Shown here: positions 39,305-48,190 of the stretch, one piece after another
Layout: every line of letters starts with the position of its first letter
Position numbering within the stretch: position 1 is the first letter of the stretch
From: PALSA-612 sp963773055
Lineage (GTDB): Bacteria > Actinomycetota > Thermoleophilia > Gaiellales > Gaiellaceae
DNA: 64,000 nt
Direction: 5' to 3'
NCBI GenBank assembly: GCA_963773055.1
Contig: CAVYZL010000006.1
Span: 930,001 to 994,000 of the forward strand
Notes under the pieces: model-generated
Databases searched by the model: none
What the model was told of the DNA's origin: nothing
What the model saw: only the letters and a program-made list of their open reading frames with translations
Translations under genes and position numbers: made by a program

Positions 39305-40119
39305 CGTCCACGGAGGCTATCCAGATGCCCGGCGGCCTCTCCCGTTGCCCACGCGACGTCGTACGCGACCATCACGGGCAGCGCGAGCAGGAAGCGCCCG
39401 CGCAGCCGGCCGCGGGAGAAGACCTCGCGCGCCGTTCGCGCGAGCAGGACGACGGGCACGAGGACTGCCGCCCCGATCCCGACCGCGTTCCGGGAGCGGG
39501 AGAAGTGGGCGCCACGCTGTCGTCCGTAGGCGCGGCCATGCAGGAGGCGCTGGCGCATGAAGGCCCGAAAGCCGGCGGAGCGCCCCTGGTAGACGACGAG
39601 CTCGGGCGAGTGGAGCAGACGGTAGCCCCGGTCGCGGAGCGCCCTGTTGACGTCGGGCTCCCAGAACCCGTCGCGATAGGTGTCCTTCACCGCCAGCAGC
39701 GCCTCCCGCCGGTAGACCGCGTTGTCGCCCGGCAGGTCGACCGTCTCCCGGGGCTCGAACGGGAGCATGTCGCGCGCATACCGGCAGAAGTACTCGGCCC
39801 AGTCGCGCAGGCGCAGGCCCGCTCCGGGCTCGATCGCTCCTCCGACGGCCGCAGCCTGGGCCGACAGGCGCCGTGCCGTCTCCAACCAGTCAGCGGCTGG
39901 TCGCATGACGGAGATCGTCAGGCACACGATCTCGCCCTCGGCCGTGTCGATCCCATCGCGCCATTGCTCGGGCACGAGCAGGTCGCGACCGTCCCGGATG
40001 GAGACCTGGATGCCGCCGGGCAATGGCCTCAGCGGCTCGAGCACGTCGCCCAACGAGCCCGCGCCGTTCTCGCCGATGACGAGAGAGACCGTGCGGTCGT
40101 CAGTCGACGAGGTCGACAT
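39301..40119 (-). CDS. Glycosyltransferase family 2-like protein
   Basis: 272 aa. It shares the order RDWAEYFCRYARDMLPFE, DLPGDNAVYRREALLAVKD and EPDVNRALRDRGYRLLHSPE with its downstream neighbour, and has a C-terminal membrane region. The N-terminal nucleotide-sugar half is degenerate: DGRDLLVPEQW occupies the place of the usual substrate loop and no clear DxD is seen. ATG 40119 lies inside the 3' end of the upstream flavoprotein gene. It may be an active transferase with altered donor site, or a non-catalytic partner. Confidence 0.72.
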   Translation of the reverse strand: MSTSSTDDRTVSLVIGENGAGSLGDVLEPLRPLPGGIQVSIRDGRDLLVPEQWRDGIDTAEGEIVCLTISVMRPAADWLETARRLSAQAAAVGGAIEPGAGLRLRDWAEYFCRYARDMLPFEPRETVDLPGDNAVYRREALLAVKDTYRDGFWEPDVNRALRDRGYRLLHSPELVVYQGRSAGFRAFMRQRLLHGRAYGRQRGAHFSRSRNAVGIGAAVLVPVVLLARTAREVFSRGRLRGRFLLALPVMVAYDVAWATGEAAGHLDSLRGR

Positions 40120-41554
40120 CGAGCAGCGCGTCGATCGCGTCACCCTCCTCGTGATACTCGTCCTCGGTGTTCACCGACCACACGTCGTGCTCGGTGCCGT
40201 CGACGAGGTTGAGCGTCGCGAGGATCGCGGTCCACATCGAGTGGTCCTGGTTGTTGTAGCGGTGCAGGCCGTTGCGCCCGAACGTCTCGAGGCCCTCGAA
40301 CGCCTCGAGGTACCCACGGAGCACGGCCACCGCCTCGCGGTAGTTGCCGTCGTACATCGGATAGGCCTTCGGCACGCGGACCTTGACGCCGTCGACGACC
40401 GTCGCCGGGTCGACGAGACCGATCTTCGCGAGCTCCTCCGTCGCCAGCGCGACCGCGTCCTCGTCCGAGAGGAGCCAGATGTCGTCGTCCTCGAAGCAGA
40501 AGTACTCGACGCCGAGGCACGTCGTTCCAGGCTTCACCATCGCCTCGCTCCAGGCGCCGAAGTTCTGGACGCGCCCCGCCCGTGTGCCGGGGTCGTGGAG
40601 GTAGATCCAGTTGTCCGGGAACGGCTGCTCGTCGTCGATGACGAGCGCGACGAGGCAGAGCGACCGGTAGCGCAGCCGCTCGGCGGCGGCCACGATCGCC
40701 TCCGGCGGCGCGGGGTCGAGCATGAGGACGAGGTCGCTGAGCGCGAGGCTCGAGAGCACGCCGTCGACCGCCACATCCTCGACCCGGCCTTCGTGCTCGA
40801 CGGTGACGGTGTGCGGCCGCGTGTGATCGTGATGGATCGCCTGCACGCGCGTCCGCAGATGGACGGGAATGCCTCGCTCTTCGACGCGTGCCTGCACGCG
40901 CTCCCACATCTGTCCAGGGCCGAGGCGCGGATAGTGGAATTCCTCGATCAGCGTCGTCGGCGTCGACCGGCTGAGGTGGAGCGCGCGCAGGACCGCCTTG
41001 CCGAACGAGAAGTCCTTGATCCGCTGCGCCGCCCACTCGGCACGGATCTCCGAGCCGGGAATGCCCCACACCTTCTGCGTGTACGAGGCGAAGAACGCGT
41101 CGTAGAGCCTGGAGCCGAAGTTCCACGTCACCCACTCCTCGAAGGTCTCCGGCTGCGTGCGGGTGGAGCTGACGCGGCAGCGGAAGTACGAGAAGGCACA
41201 GAGCGCCGACTCGACGATCCCGAGACGGGCGACGACGTCGCGGGCCTGGAGCGGGTACGCGAGGTACTTCCCGTCGTAGTAGATGCGCGAGAGGCGCGGC
41301 CTGACGAGGAACTCGTCGCCCATCACCTCGTTCCAGAGCCGCTCGATCTGCCCGAACTTCGTGAAGAAGCGATGGCCCCCGAGGTCGAAGCGGTAGCCCT
41401 TGTACTCGACGGTCTTCGCGATCCCGCCGACGAGCCCGTCGGCCTCGTAGACGACGCCGGGGGCGCCACGCAAACCGAGCACGTACGCCGCCGTCAGGCC
41501 CGCGGGGCCTGCTCCGAGCACGGCCGTGCCCACGGACTCCCCGTTCCCCGTCAC
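40100..41554 (-). CDS. FAD/NAD(P)-binding oxidoreductase, UDP-galactopyranose mutase-like
   Basis: 484 aa. N-terminal dinucleotide motif VLGAGPAGLTAAYVLG, FDLGGHRFFTKFGQIERLW, YPLQARDVVARLGI and GSRLYDAFFASYTQKVWGIP place it with the UGM/protoporphyrinogen-oxidase-like flavoproteins found at the head of glycan operons. GLHRYNNQDHSMWTAILA near the C-terminus is typical. It could convert a UDP-sugar ring form. GTG 41554 is the likely start, and it is the first gene of the 13-gene minus-strand operon. Confidence 0.83.
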   Translation of the reverse strand: MTGNGESVGTAVLGAGPAGLTAAYVLGLRGAPGVVYEADGLVGGIAKTVEYKGYRFDLGGHRFFTKFGQIERLWNEVMGDEFLVRPRLSRIYYDGKYLAYPLQARDVVARLGIVESALCAFSYFRCRVSSTRTQPETFEEWVTWNFGSRLYDAFFASYTQKVWGIPGSEIRAEWAAQRIKDFSFGKAVLRALHLSRSTPTTLIEEFHYPRLGPGQMWERVQARVEERGIPVHLRTRVQAIHHDHTRPHTVTVEHEGRVEDVAVDGVLSSLALSDLVLMLDPAPPEAIVAAAERLRYRSLCLVALVIDDEQPFPDNWIYLHDPGTRAGRVQNFGAWSEAMVKPGTTCLGVEYFCFEDDDIWLLSDEDAVALATEELAKIGLVDPATVVDGVKVRVPKAYPMYDGNYREAVAVLRGYLEAFEGLETFGRNGLHRYNNQDHSMWTAILATLNLVDGTEHDVWSVNTEDEYHEEGDAIDALLDVDLVD

Positions 41555-41566
41555 CGGGGGCCGAGT

Positions 41567-42151
41567 CTACCCGCCGACCGCTCGCGCGATTCGCGCCTGT
41601 TGTCCCCGCGCCGCCCGCAGTATCTCGCCCGCCTCAGGCGGGTCGGAACCCATCGACGCACATGACGAGAGGACCTCGTGAAAGCGCCACACGACGGTGT
41701 ATCCGTCCGCACGCGGGACGCTGTACCTGAAGGCGCGGGCCATGTCTCCGATCTTCTCCACGCGCGCTGCCGGCCCACCTCTGGCGGCCACCCAGGCAGC
41801 GAAGCGTCTGTTGCGCGATGAGAAGATCGAGGTTGCACCCGCACGTGACCGGTAGACGGCCGCGCTGCACTCGAGCCGCCGGCCGCTGGGGGTCGTGAAC
41901 CCCGCTTGATACCCGGACAGGCGCTCGCGGCGAATGAGCGCGCGCGACCCCGTGGCCCATGGATCTGCCAGCACTCTGTCCAGAGGCACGGAGAACGACT
42001 CGGCGGGAACGAGGTCATACCCGTCCGGGAGGTCCGAGAGCTGTGCGACGAGATTCCGGGCGTCGAGCAGCCGCTCCGTCTGTCCGCTCGTCGCGCCGCC
42101 GCATCCCGCGAGAGCGAATGGGAGCGCCGCGAGCAGCACCAGCGCTCTCAT
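41567..42151 (-). CDS. Predicted lipoprotein of unknown function
   Basis: 194 aa. MRALVLLAALPFALAGCGG is a classic lipoprotein signal with lipobox LAGC (modified Cys at residue 17). The mature part (LSDLPDGYDLVPAESF ... GGPAARVEKIGDMARAF) resembles actinobacterial lipoproteins of unknown role. ATG 42151 is chosen because it gives the signal peptide; the frame is open further upstream through the tRNA gene. It ends 12 bp before the glycan operon start and may share its transcript. Confidence 0.75.
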   Translation of the reverse strand: MRALVLLAALPFALAGCGGATSGQTERLLDARNLVAQLSDLPDGYDLVPAESFSVPLDRVLADPWATGSRALIRRERLSGYQAGFTTPSGRRLECSAAVYRSRAGATSIFSSRNRRFAAWVAARGGPAARVEKIGDMARAFRYSVPRADGYTVVWRFHEVLSSCASMGSDPPEAGEILRAARGQQARIARAVGG

Positions 42152-42199
42152 CGCACGCGACGGCGAGACGCTCGGATGTTGCACGGTTTCACAGGGAGA

Positions 42200-42270
42200 A
42201 GGCGACGAGCGGATTCGAACCGCTGTACAAGGCTTTGCAGGCCTCTGCCTAACCACTCGGCCACGTCGCC
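42200..42270 (-). tRNA. tRNA-Cys (GCA)
   Basis: 71 nt on the minus strand. Acceptor GGCGACG/CGTCGCC, D-arm GGCCGAGTGGTTAGGC, anticodon loop CTGCAAA (anticodon GCA) and T-loop GGTTCGAATCC. No CCA is encoded. The discriminator base read is T (U), which is the usual cysteine identity base. Confidence 0.95.
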
Positions 42271-42308
42271 GCAGGCGACATCGTATCCCCGGCTAGGGTC
42301 CGTCTTCA

Positions 42309-43504
42309 TGGACGGCAACCCAGCGCTCATCCATGAGAAGCTCGAGCAGGCCGCCGGCATTCTCCGAGAGCAGCACGTCGATCTCTGGCTGACGCTCGTC
42401 CGCGAGACGCTGCTGACGAAGGACCCGTGCCTCGACCTGATCGCCGGCACCTACTGCGCGTGGCAGAGCGCGTTCCTCGTCGGGGCGGGCGGCGAGCGGA
42501 TCGCGATCGTCGGCCGCTTCGACGCGCCGGGCCTCGAGCAGATGGGGGCGTACGGCGAGGTGGTCGGCTACGACGAGAGCATCCGCCCCGCGCTCCGCGA
42601 GGCGGTCGAGCGGCTCGATCCGGGCTCGATCGCGCTCAACTACTCGGGGAGCGACCCGGCCGCGGACGGTCTCACCCACGGCCTCTGGCTCGAGCTCCAG
42701 GAGACGCTCGCCGGCACGCCTTACCCAGAGCGGCTCGTCTCCTCGGAGCACGTCGTCAACGCCGTGCGGGGACGCAAGTCTCCGCAGGAGGTGGCGCTCG
42801 TGCGCGCGGCGGCCGCGACGACGGAGGAGATCTTCGAGCGCGTCACGGAGTCGCTTCGGCCCGGCCTCGCGGAGGTCGAGATCGCCGGGCTGATGCATGA
42901 GGAGGTCGCCGCGCGCGGGCTCGGCTACGCCTGGGGCCGAGATCACTGTCCGGCGGTCAACGCCGGCCCCGACAAGGTGATCGGCCATGCGCCTCCGGGT
43001 GCGCTGACCATCGAGCGTGGCCAGCTCCTCCATGTCGACTTCGGCGTCAGCCAGAACGGCTACTGCTCGGATCTGCAGCGGGTCTGGTACTTCCTCGAGG
43101 ACGGCGAGACGGAGCCGCCGGCCGATGTCGCTCGCGGCCTGGAGCGACGTCTGGGCCTCCGTGGACGCGGGAGTCGACGTCCTACGTCCCGACGCATCGG
43201 CTGGGAGGTGGACGATGCAGCGCGGCGCGCGCTCGTCGACGCCGGCTACCCCGAGCCGAAGTACGCGCTCGGCCACCAGCTCGGGCGCACGGCGCACGAC
43301 GGCGGCACGCTGCTCGGGCCGCGTTGGGACCGCTACGGCGCTTCCCCGCTCGGGACGGTCGAGGCGGGCAACGTCTTCACGCTCGAGTACGGCGTCCACG
43401 TGCCCGACCGCGGCTACGTCGGCCTCGAGGAGGACGTGCTCGTGACGGAGAGCGGCGTCGAGTGGCTGAGCACGCCGCAGCGAAGTCTCTGGGTCGTCGA
43501 GTAG
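42309..43504 (+). CDS. M24 family metallopeptidase (Xaa-Pro aminopeptidase-like), two compensating shifts
   Basis: About 398 aa. N-terminal creatinase-like domain, then a pita-bread domain with metal ligands in HVDFGVSQNGYCSDLQR (two Asp), LGHQLGR (His), LEYGVHV and the final EED in GLEEDVLVT. Reading is continuous but wrong between about 43,135 and 43,198. There another frame encodes AWSDVWASVDAGVDVLRPDA, which fits the family far better, so one extra base at about 43,135 and a second indel at about 43,198 cancel out. Start ATG 42309 gives the expected N-terminus; the open frame extends much further upstream without similarity. Confidence 0.85.
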
Positions 43505-43543
43505 GCTCGCCGCGACCACTCTCGAGCCGAAAGCGAGGTTTCG

Positions 43544-43607
43544 ATGAAAGACGGACGACGGCGTCCGCGTCGTCGAGGTCCACAACTACCTGACGCCCCG
43601 CTGAGGA
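43544..43607 (+). other. Short coding-like remnant before the PIN gene
   Basis: If one A of ATGAAAG is ignored, the sequence reads MKTDDGVRVVEVHNYLTPR and then TGA at 43605-43607. As it stands the frame is broken. It may be a tiny gene, the end of a degraded antitoxin, or nothing. It occupies the place where an antitoxin gene would be expected. Confidence 0.2.
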
Positions 43608-43617
43608 TTCCGGTGCG

Positions 43618-44019
43618 ATGACGCGGTTCGTCGTCGCCTGCGACGCCGTCCTGCGCCTGGCGAGCGCGGACGTCGAGGTGGCTGCTGAGCATGAGCTGCT
43701 CGCCCCGACGCTGCTCCGCTCCCAGGCGCTGTCGGCGATGCACGAGGCCGTCCATCGCGGCGAGATCTCGCAGGAGGAGGCAGGGGAGCGGCTGGCGCGC
43801 ATCAACGCGATGCCGATCCGCCTGCTCGGCGACGCCGTCCTGCGACGTCAGGCGTGGAAGTTCGCGGACGAGCTCGGCTGGGCCGACACGTACGACGCGG
43901 AGTACGTCGCGCTGACGAAGCTCCAGGCGGACGCTTTCGTCACGCTCGACCCGGAGCTGGCGCGCGCCGTCGAGGGGATCGTCCCGACTGCGACGATCGA
44001 CGCGCTCTACTCAGCCTGA
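43618..44019 (+). CDS. PIN-domain protein (VapC-like ribonuclease)
   Basis: 133 aa, the usual VapC size. Acidic active-site residues are in place: Asp in VVACDAVLRL, Glu in the first helix region, the DTYDAEYVALT segment and FVTLDPELARAV. PIN toxins cleave RNA, often tRNA or rRNA, and are held by a cognate antitoxin encoded just upstream. Here only a 64-bp remnant lies upstream, so it is either a solitary PIN protein or its antitoxin gene has been damaged. ATG 43618. Confidence 0.8.
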   Translation: MTRFVVACDAVLRLASADVEVAAEHELLAPTLLRSQALSAMHEAVHRGEISQEEAGERLARINAMPIRLLGDAVLRRQAWKFADELGWADTYDAEYVALTKLQADAFVTLDPELARAVEGIVPTATIDALYSA

Positions 44020-44023
44020 TCGC

Positions 44024-45035
44024 TCAGGGGCTCGCGACGATCGCGAAGCTCGCGCTGCCTCCCGCCTCCACCGCGATCACTCCGCTCGCAGCCTTCGCAG
44101 GGACGTCGCACTCGCCCGCGTCGTAGGCGCCGCGGCACCCCCACGCCACGATCGTGCCGTCGTCCTTGAGCGCCAGGCTGTGCCCGCCGCCGCCCGAGAT
44201 CGCGACCACGCCGCTCTTCGCCGCCGGCGGCACATTGCACTGACCCTCGTTGAAACGGCGGCAGCCCCAGGCGACGACGCTGCCGTCCTTCAGGAGCGCG
44301 AGGCTGTGGAACGAGCCCGCCGAGATCGCGATCACGCCGCGCTTGGCCTTCGGGTTCACCCTGCACGAGAGCGTGTCCTGGTGTCCGGGGATGCAGCCCC
44401 ACGCGACGACGCTGCCGTTCTTCCTCAGCGCGAGGCCGTGGTCCCAGCCGGCGGCGATCGCCGTCACGCCGCTGCGCGCGGCCGGCGGCACGCGACACGA
44501 GCGCGGATTCGTGTAGAGGACGTTGTGGCTCGTCTGGCAGCCCCACGCGACGACGCTCCCGTTTCGTTTCAGCGCAAGGCTGAAGCGCTCGCCCGCAGCG
44601 ACCGCGGCGACGCCGGTCGTCGCGTCCACGGGCACCGTGCACTGGCCCGCGTCGTAGGTGTGGCAACCCCAGGCGATGACCTCACCCGTCTTGCTCAGGG
44701 CCAGACTGGTCGCTGTGCTCGCGTCGACCGCGACGATGCCGTGCCTCGCAGCCACGGGAACATTGCACTGGTGGTAATTCGTCGTCCCGCCGCAGCCCCA
44801 GGCGATCACGCTCCCGTCCTTCTTCAGCGCGAGATTGTGCGCGAACCCGGCTGCGATCGCTACCACCCCGCTCCGCGCCCGCCCCGGCACGCTGCACTGG
44901 CCGTAGTTCTTTACCGTGACGCCCGGATCCACGGGCCTGCAGCCCCAGAAGACCACTCCGCCCGCGGGCGGTGCGGCAGCGCGTGCTGACGCTCGCCAGC
45001 AGCAGAGTGGCTGCGCCGGCCACAAGCAGCTTCAC
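44024..45035 (-). CDS. Exported RCC1-like beta-propeller with paired cysteines (one frameshift)
   Basis: About 336 aa. Signal peptide KLLVAGAATLLLASVS; the frame changes at about 44,990 into RAAAPPAGGVVFWGC. Seven RCC1-type repeats of about 45 residues follow (GVVAIAAGFAHNLALKKDGS then VIAWGC). Each repeat has a WGC and, 8-15 residues later, a second Cys before a VP-like turn, giving 14 regularly spaced cysteines, probably one disulfide per blade. RCC1/BNR propellers bind proteins or glycans; no catalytic site is recognised. GTG 45035 overlaps the RTX gene stop. It is the last gene of an operon of exported proteins. Confidence 0.8.
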
Positions 45036-45655
45036 GGACAACTGACCTTCGTCTCCCCCTTCACGCAGAAATCGGAGCCCACTCCGCCGTCCAGCACGTC
45101 GGAGCCTGGCCCGCCGTCGAGAAAGTCGCTTCCGCCGAGGCCCTTCAGCCGGTCTGAGCCCCTCTGGCCGGCGAGGTGGTTCGCTTCGCCGTCACCGACG
45201 AGCGAGTCCGCGAAGCGCGATCCGAGCACCGTCTCGACGCCGGAGAGGCGATCGGCCCCCGAGCCCGTCGCTGTACCGCGCCCGAGGTCCGCGCCGACGG
45301 CAGCCGGGGCGTTGGTGTAGTCCGCTGCGTCCCGACCCGGTCCGCCCGAGAGCGTGTCGTCCCCGAGACCCCCGACGAGGATGTCGAGGCTCGGACCGCC
45401 CGTGAGAGCGTCGTCGCCGGCTGTGCCGTCGAGACGATCGGCCCCGCACCGCCGTCGAGCTGGTCGTTTCCGTCGTCTCCGCAGATCACGTCGTCGCCGC
45501 CGCCCCCGGTGACCCGGTCGTTGCCGGCCCCGGCGTCGATCACGTCGTCGCGTGCCGTCCCGGTGAGCGTGTCGTCGCCGGCCGTCCCGACGACCGTTGC
45601 CGGCAGGCCAGCGCACGTGGGCGCTCCGCTCGCGCCCGCGACGTGCGGCGGTCAC
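45032..45655 (-). CDS. RTX/hemolysin-type calcium-binding repeat protein (frameshifted)
   Basis: About 205 aa when repaired. Glycine/aspartate nonapeptides GGxGxDxUx are plain: AGAGNDRVTGGGGDDVICGD, then after a shift at about 45,440 the frame continues with GTAGDDALTGGPSLDILVGG, LSGGPGRDAADYTNAP and DFLDGGPGSDVLDGGVGSDF. Such repeats form calcium-filled beta-rolls outside the cell. A second shift lies near the start, where CAGLPATVVGTAGDDTLTG is in a different frame from GTG 45655. That GTG overlaps the stop of the upstream gene. Confidence 0.75.
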   Translation of the reverse strand: MTAARRGRERSAHVRWPAGNGRRDGRRRHAHRDGTRRRDRRRGRQRPGHRGRRRRRDLRRRRKRPARRRCGADRLDGTAGDDALTGGPSLDILVGGLGDDTLSGGPGRDAADYTNAPAAVGADLGRGTATGSGADRLSGVETVLGSRFADSLVGDGEANHLAGQRGSDRLKGLGGSDFLDGGPGSDVLDGGVGSDFCVKGETKVSCP

Positions 45656-46183
45656 CAGCGAGCGGCCACGAGCGCGACGTCACCGCGAAGGCTGGAGACG
45701 AGGCGAGCCATCAGCGTCGGCCGGATCGTGCGCGATACGACCACTGCACCGTGAATCCCGCGGCCCGAGTAGTCCTGCGAGCACATCTCGGTGCACTCCT
45801 TACGGTCACCGGGCGGAGTCGGCCGACAGCGGGCCCGTTGCGGTAGCCGACGAGCGCCCATTCGTTGGACGGCCTGGAAGTTCGCGCCCTGCGTAGCCGG
45901 TGAAGTTCTTGTGGATGTAGACGAGCTCGAGCATCTCCTCCTGCGAGAACCAGTCCGCGATCGGCGAGTCGTCCTTAACGAAGTCGTCGTGACAGAGCCG
46001 CATCATCCGGCCGTACACGACGTAGTTGACCGAGCCTGCGTAGTGGCAGTCCTTGCCGACCTGGACCGACAATCCACACGTCGCGCAGTCGGGCCTCGTA
46101 CTTCTGTCGCGAACTTCTCGCGGCCGCCCGGACCCGAGCTCCGAGATGTCCCATGCAGACCGCGGCGCCGACGGGAGCGTCAC
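45652..46183 (-). CDS. Cysteine-containing protein of unknown function (frameshifted)
   Basis: About 175 aa when repaired; family not recognised. From GTG 46183 (overlapping the previous stop) the frame gives PDCATCGLSVQVGKDCHYAG then SVNYVVYGRMMRLCHDDFVK and a segment ending MLELVYIHKNFTGYAG. At about 45,900 the frame shifts to NEWALVGYRNGP. Another shift near 45,820 leads to DRKECTEMCSQDYSGRG and a basic C-terminus, ending 45652. The cysteine pairs (CxxC, CHY, LCHD, CTEMC) suggest disulfides or a metal site. No own signal peptide is visible. Confidence 0.5.
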
Positions 46184-46800
46184 GAGACCGACGCACGCTC
46201 GCGTAGCGCCTCGGCCCCGACCAGCCGGCAAACGCGCTGCTTGACTCGCGCGAGCGTCGCACCGAGCTCGTCGGTGATGTCCGGACCGCAGACCTTCTTG
46301 CAGCAGACACGCCACCGCGCCTGGCTCTTCGCAGAAGCTAGCCAGGCTCACAGCAGAGCGGCATGCCCGGTCTTGTCCACGCCCTTCGCCGAGCCCGGGG
46401 TGCAGCAGAGACCCTTGTAGCACTCGCACGTCGATCCGCAGCAGTAGTAGCCCTGCCGGCCGATCCTCGGCTGCTCCCGTCCGTGCAGCACTGGGGCTCA
46501 CGCCGGTCGCAGCAGTCGGAGCAACACCCCACCGAGTCGGCCAGCATGCCGCGGCCGCCGTTGGGCGGCCGTCGGCGCCCGTCGTCCAGAAGAACTCCTA
46601 CGGGCGAAGAGAAGCCAGTCGGTCTGCCGCCGCAGTGCGGATGTCGGCCGGCCCTTCGTCGCTTCGCCGCCGCTGAGCCGCCCTCCGAACACGACCGGCA
46701 CGGCAGTCGACACGAGCGCGCCGCCCAGCAGGCGCAGCGCACGCGAGCGAGGCATCGGCCTCGCCATCGACCGCGCCAGCTCGTCGAGGAACCGCGTCAT
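46180..46800 (-). CDS. Cysteine-rich protein with twin-Arg-like N-terminal anchor (frameshifted)
   Basis: About 200 aa when repaired. The N-terminus reads MTRFLDELARSMARPMPRSR then ALRLLGGALVSTAVPVVFGG, the arrangement of a family of actinobacterial exported proteins in which a basic ARPMPRSRALRLLGG motif precedes a hydrophobic stretch. After at least three frame changes the rest is cysteine-rich: ADSVGCCSDCCDR, RQGYYCCGSTCECYKGLCC and VCCKKVCGPDITDELGATLA. Its stop at 46180-46182 overlaps the next GTG. ATG 46800 overlaps the stop of the upstream gene. The function is unknown; a small disulfide-rich secreted domain is likely. Confidence 0.55.
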
Positions 46801-48001
46801 CGCACGGGGACGACGCCGGCGAGCAGGCGCGTCTTCGTGTCGTGGCCGGGGTAGTACATCGCGAAGTACGCGAGCCCACCCGGCACGAACGCCCCGGCCG
46901 GAGAACTGGTAAATCGCGTAGTGGTCGTAGTCCAGCGGGTTGATCGTCGGACGGAAGGGCGACCGATCCGACGAGGCGCGGATGCGAGCCGACGCGCGTC
47001 GCCGCGGAAGGTCTCGACGACGAACGGCGACGCCTTGGTCAGATCTTTGGAGCGACGCAGGTGATCGAGCCGGCCGCGAGCTGCCCAGCTCGGACTGTTG
47101 CGTCGAGAAGGTCAGCAGGCGCCTCGCGCGTGCCCGAGGCCAACGTCTTCGGAGGCTCACCGGGCGTGGCCGTTCGGACGTCGCCGCTGCGCAGGTCAGC
47201 CAGCACGACCCGGCACACGTCGCGCAGACGAGACTGAAGTCGGTTGCAGTGCCCCACCCGGCGCCATGACCGCCGCCGGACGTGCGCGGGACGAGCGTCT
47301 GCGGGTCGAGGTCGAGCAGCTTGACAGGGCCGACGACGGCCTGCGGCGTCTCGAGCCAGCCCAGCCAGATGCGCTTCTTGCCATCGAGGCCGAGCTGCAT
47401 GAAGAGGTTCCGCTTTCCCTGCTTGACGTACCGCGTGAGCTCGCTGAGCTGACCGTCTTCCGTGCAGCACGCCCAGAGGTAGGACCTGGCGACGTTGCCG
47501 CCCTCGGTCATCTTCGCGCCGTCGAGAATCCAGACGGTGCGATCGCCAAGGTCGATCGCGGCGATGGCAACAGGATCGAGCTGCTGAGGTGGGATCTTCT
47601 CTGGATCGTCGGGGACGGCTATCGGCGCGCCCACCCGCCCGTTAGCCAACAGTGGTGCGGAGCGGAGGAGGCCCGGCTTGCCGGAGACGTCCGCGGATGT
47701 GGAAGACGAGCTGCGAGCCGACGCATCATCATCGGGATCGACCCGCTTGACGTCCGGTCCTCACGAAGGACGAGCCCGTCCCCGACACGGCGGATGCTGC
47801 CGAGCCGGACTCCAGACGTGTCGCTAGCGAACCCGATCCAGCCGCGACCCGAGGCCGATCCCACGACCGATGTGCCGATGCCTTCCGGCCAGAAGCTCGT
47901 GATCGTCACCCACTGCTTCGGCTTCGCTGCCGCCGACGAGACTGACAAGCGACAGTCGCGCTCAAGAGCGCGGCGGCGATCACGACGCGGCGTCCGATCA
48001 T
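46797..48001 (-). CDS. Exported protein of unknown function, propeller-like (frameshifted)
   Basis: About 400 aa when repaired. ATG 48001 starts MIGRRVVIAAALLSATVACQ, a signal peptide with a possible lipid-attachment Cys. After a shift comes KPKQWVTITSFWPEGIGTSV and GWIGFASDTSGVRLGSIRR. A second shift near 47,690 leads to PQQLDPVAIAAIDLGDRTVW, ARSYLWACCTEDGQLSELTR and KKRIWLGWLETPQAVVGPVK. More shifts follow near 47,190 and 46,940. Repeated short strands with W/G suggest a beta-propeller. CATCAGSCWLTC is a cysteine cluster. It is the first gene of the exported-protein operon and its stop overlaps the next ATG. Confidence 0.5.
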
Positions 48002-48190
48002 CGGTCCTACCCCCTGTGCGGAGAGGGTGCTGCGAGCTAGGGCTCGAGCATATTCGCACTTGCCGTCCTCGGCAACCGCCGAGTGGCCAGCGACGCCAAC
48101 AAAGTGATGGCCGCCCGGTTTGTCGATCAGCCAGGGCGGGCACAGCCCTACTGAAACGTCCATGCACTGGCGACGCGGAGGGTGACAACC

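Noticed and set aside
45000..48000. Interpretation of the disordered 45-48 kb region as a mobile element or integrated fragment
   Set aside because: No transposase, integrase, direct repeats or att-like ends were seen. Start/stop overlaps and protein-like segments in three frames fit an operon with indels.
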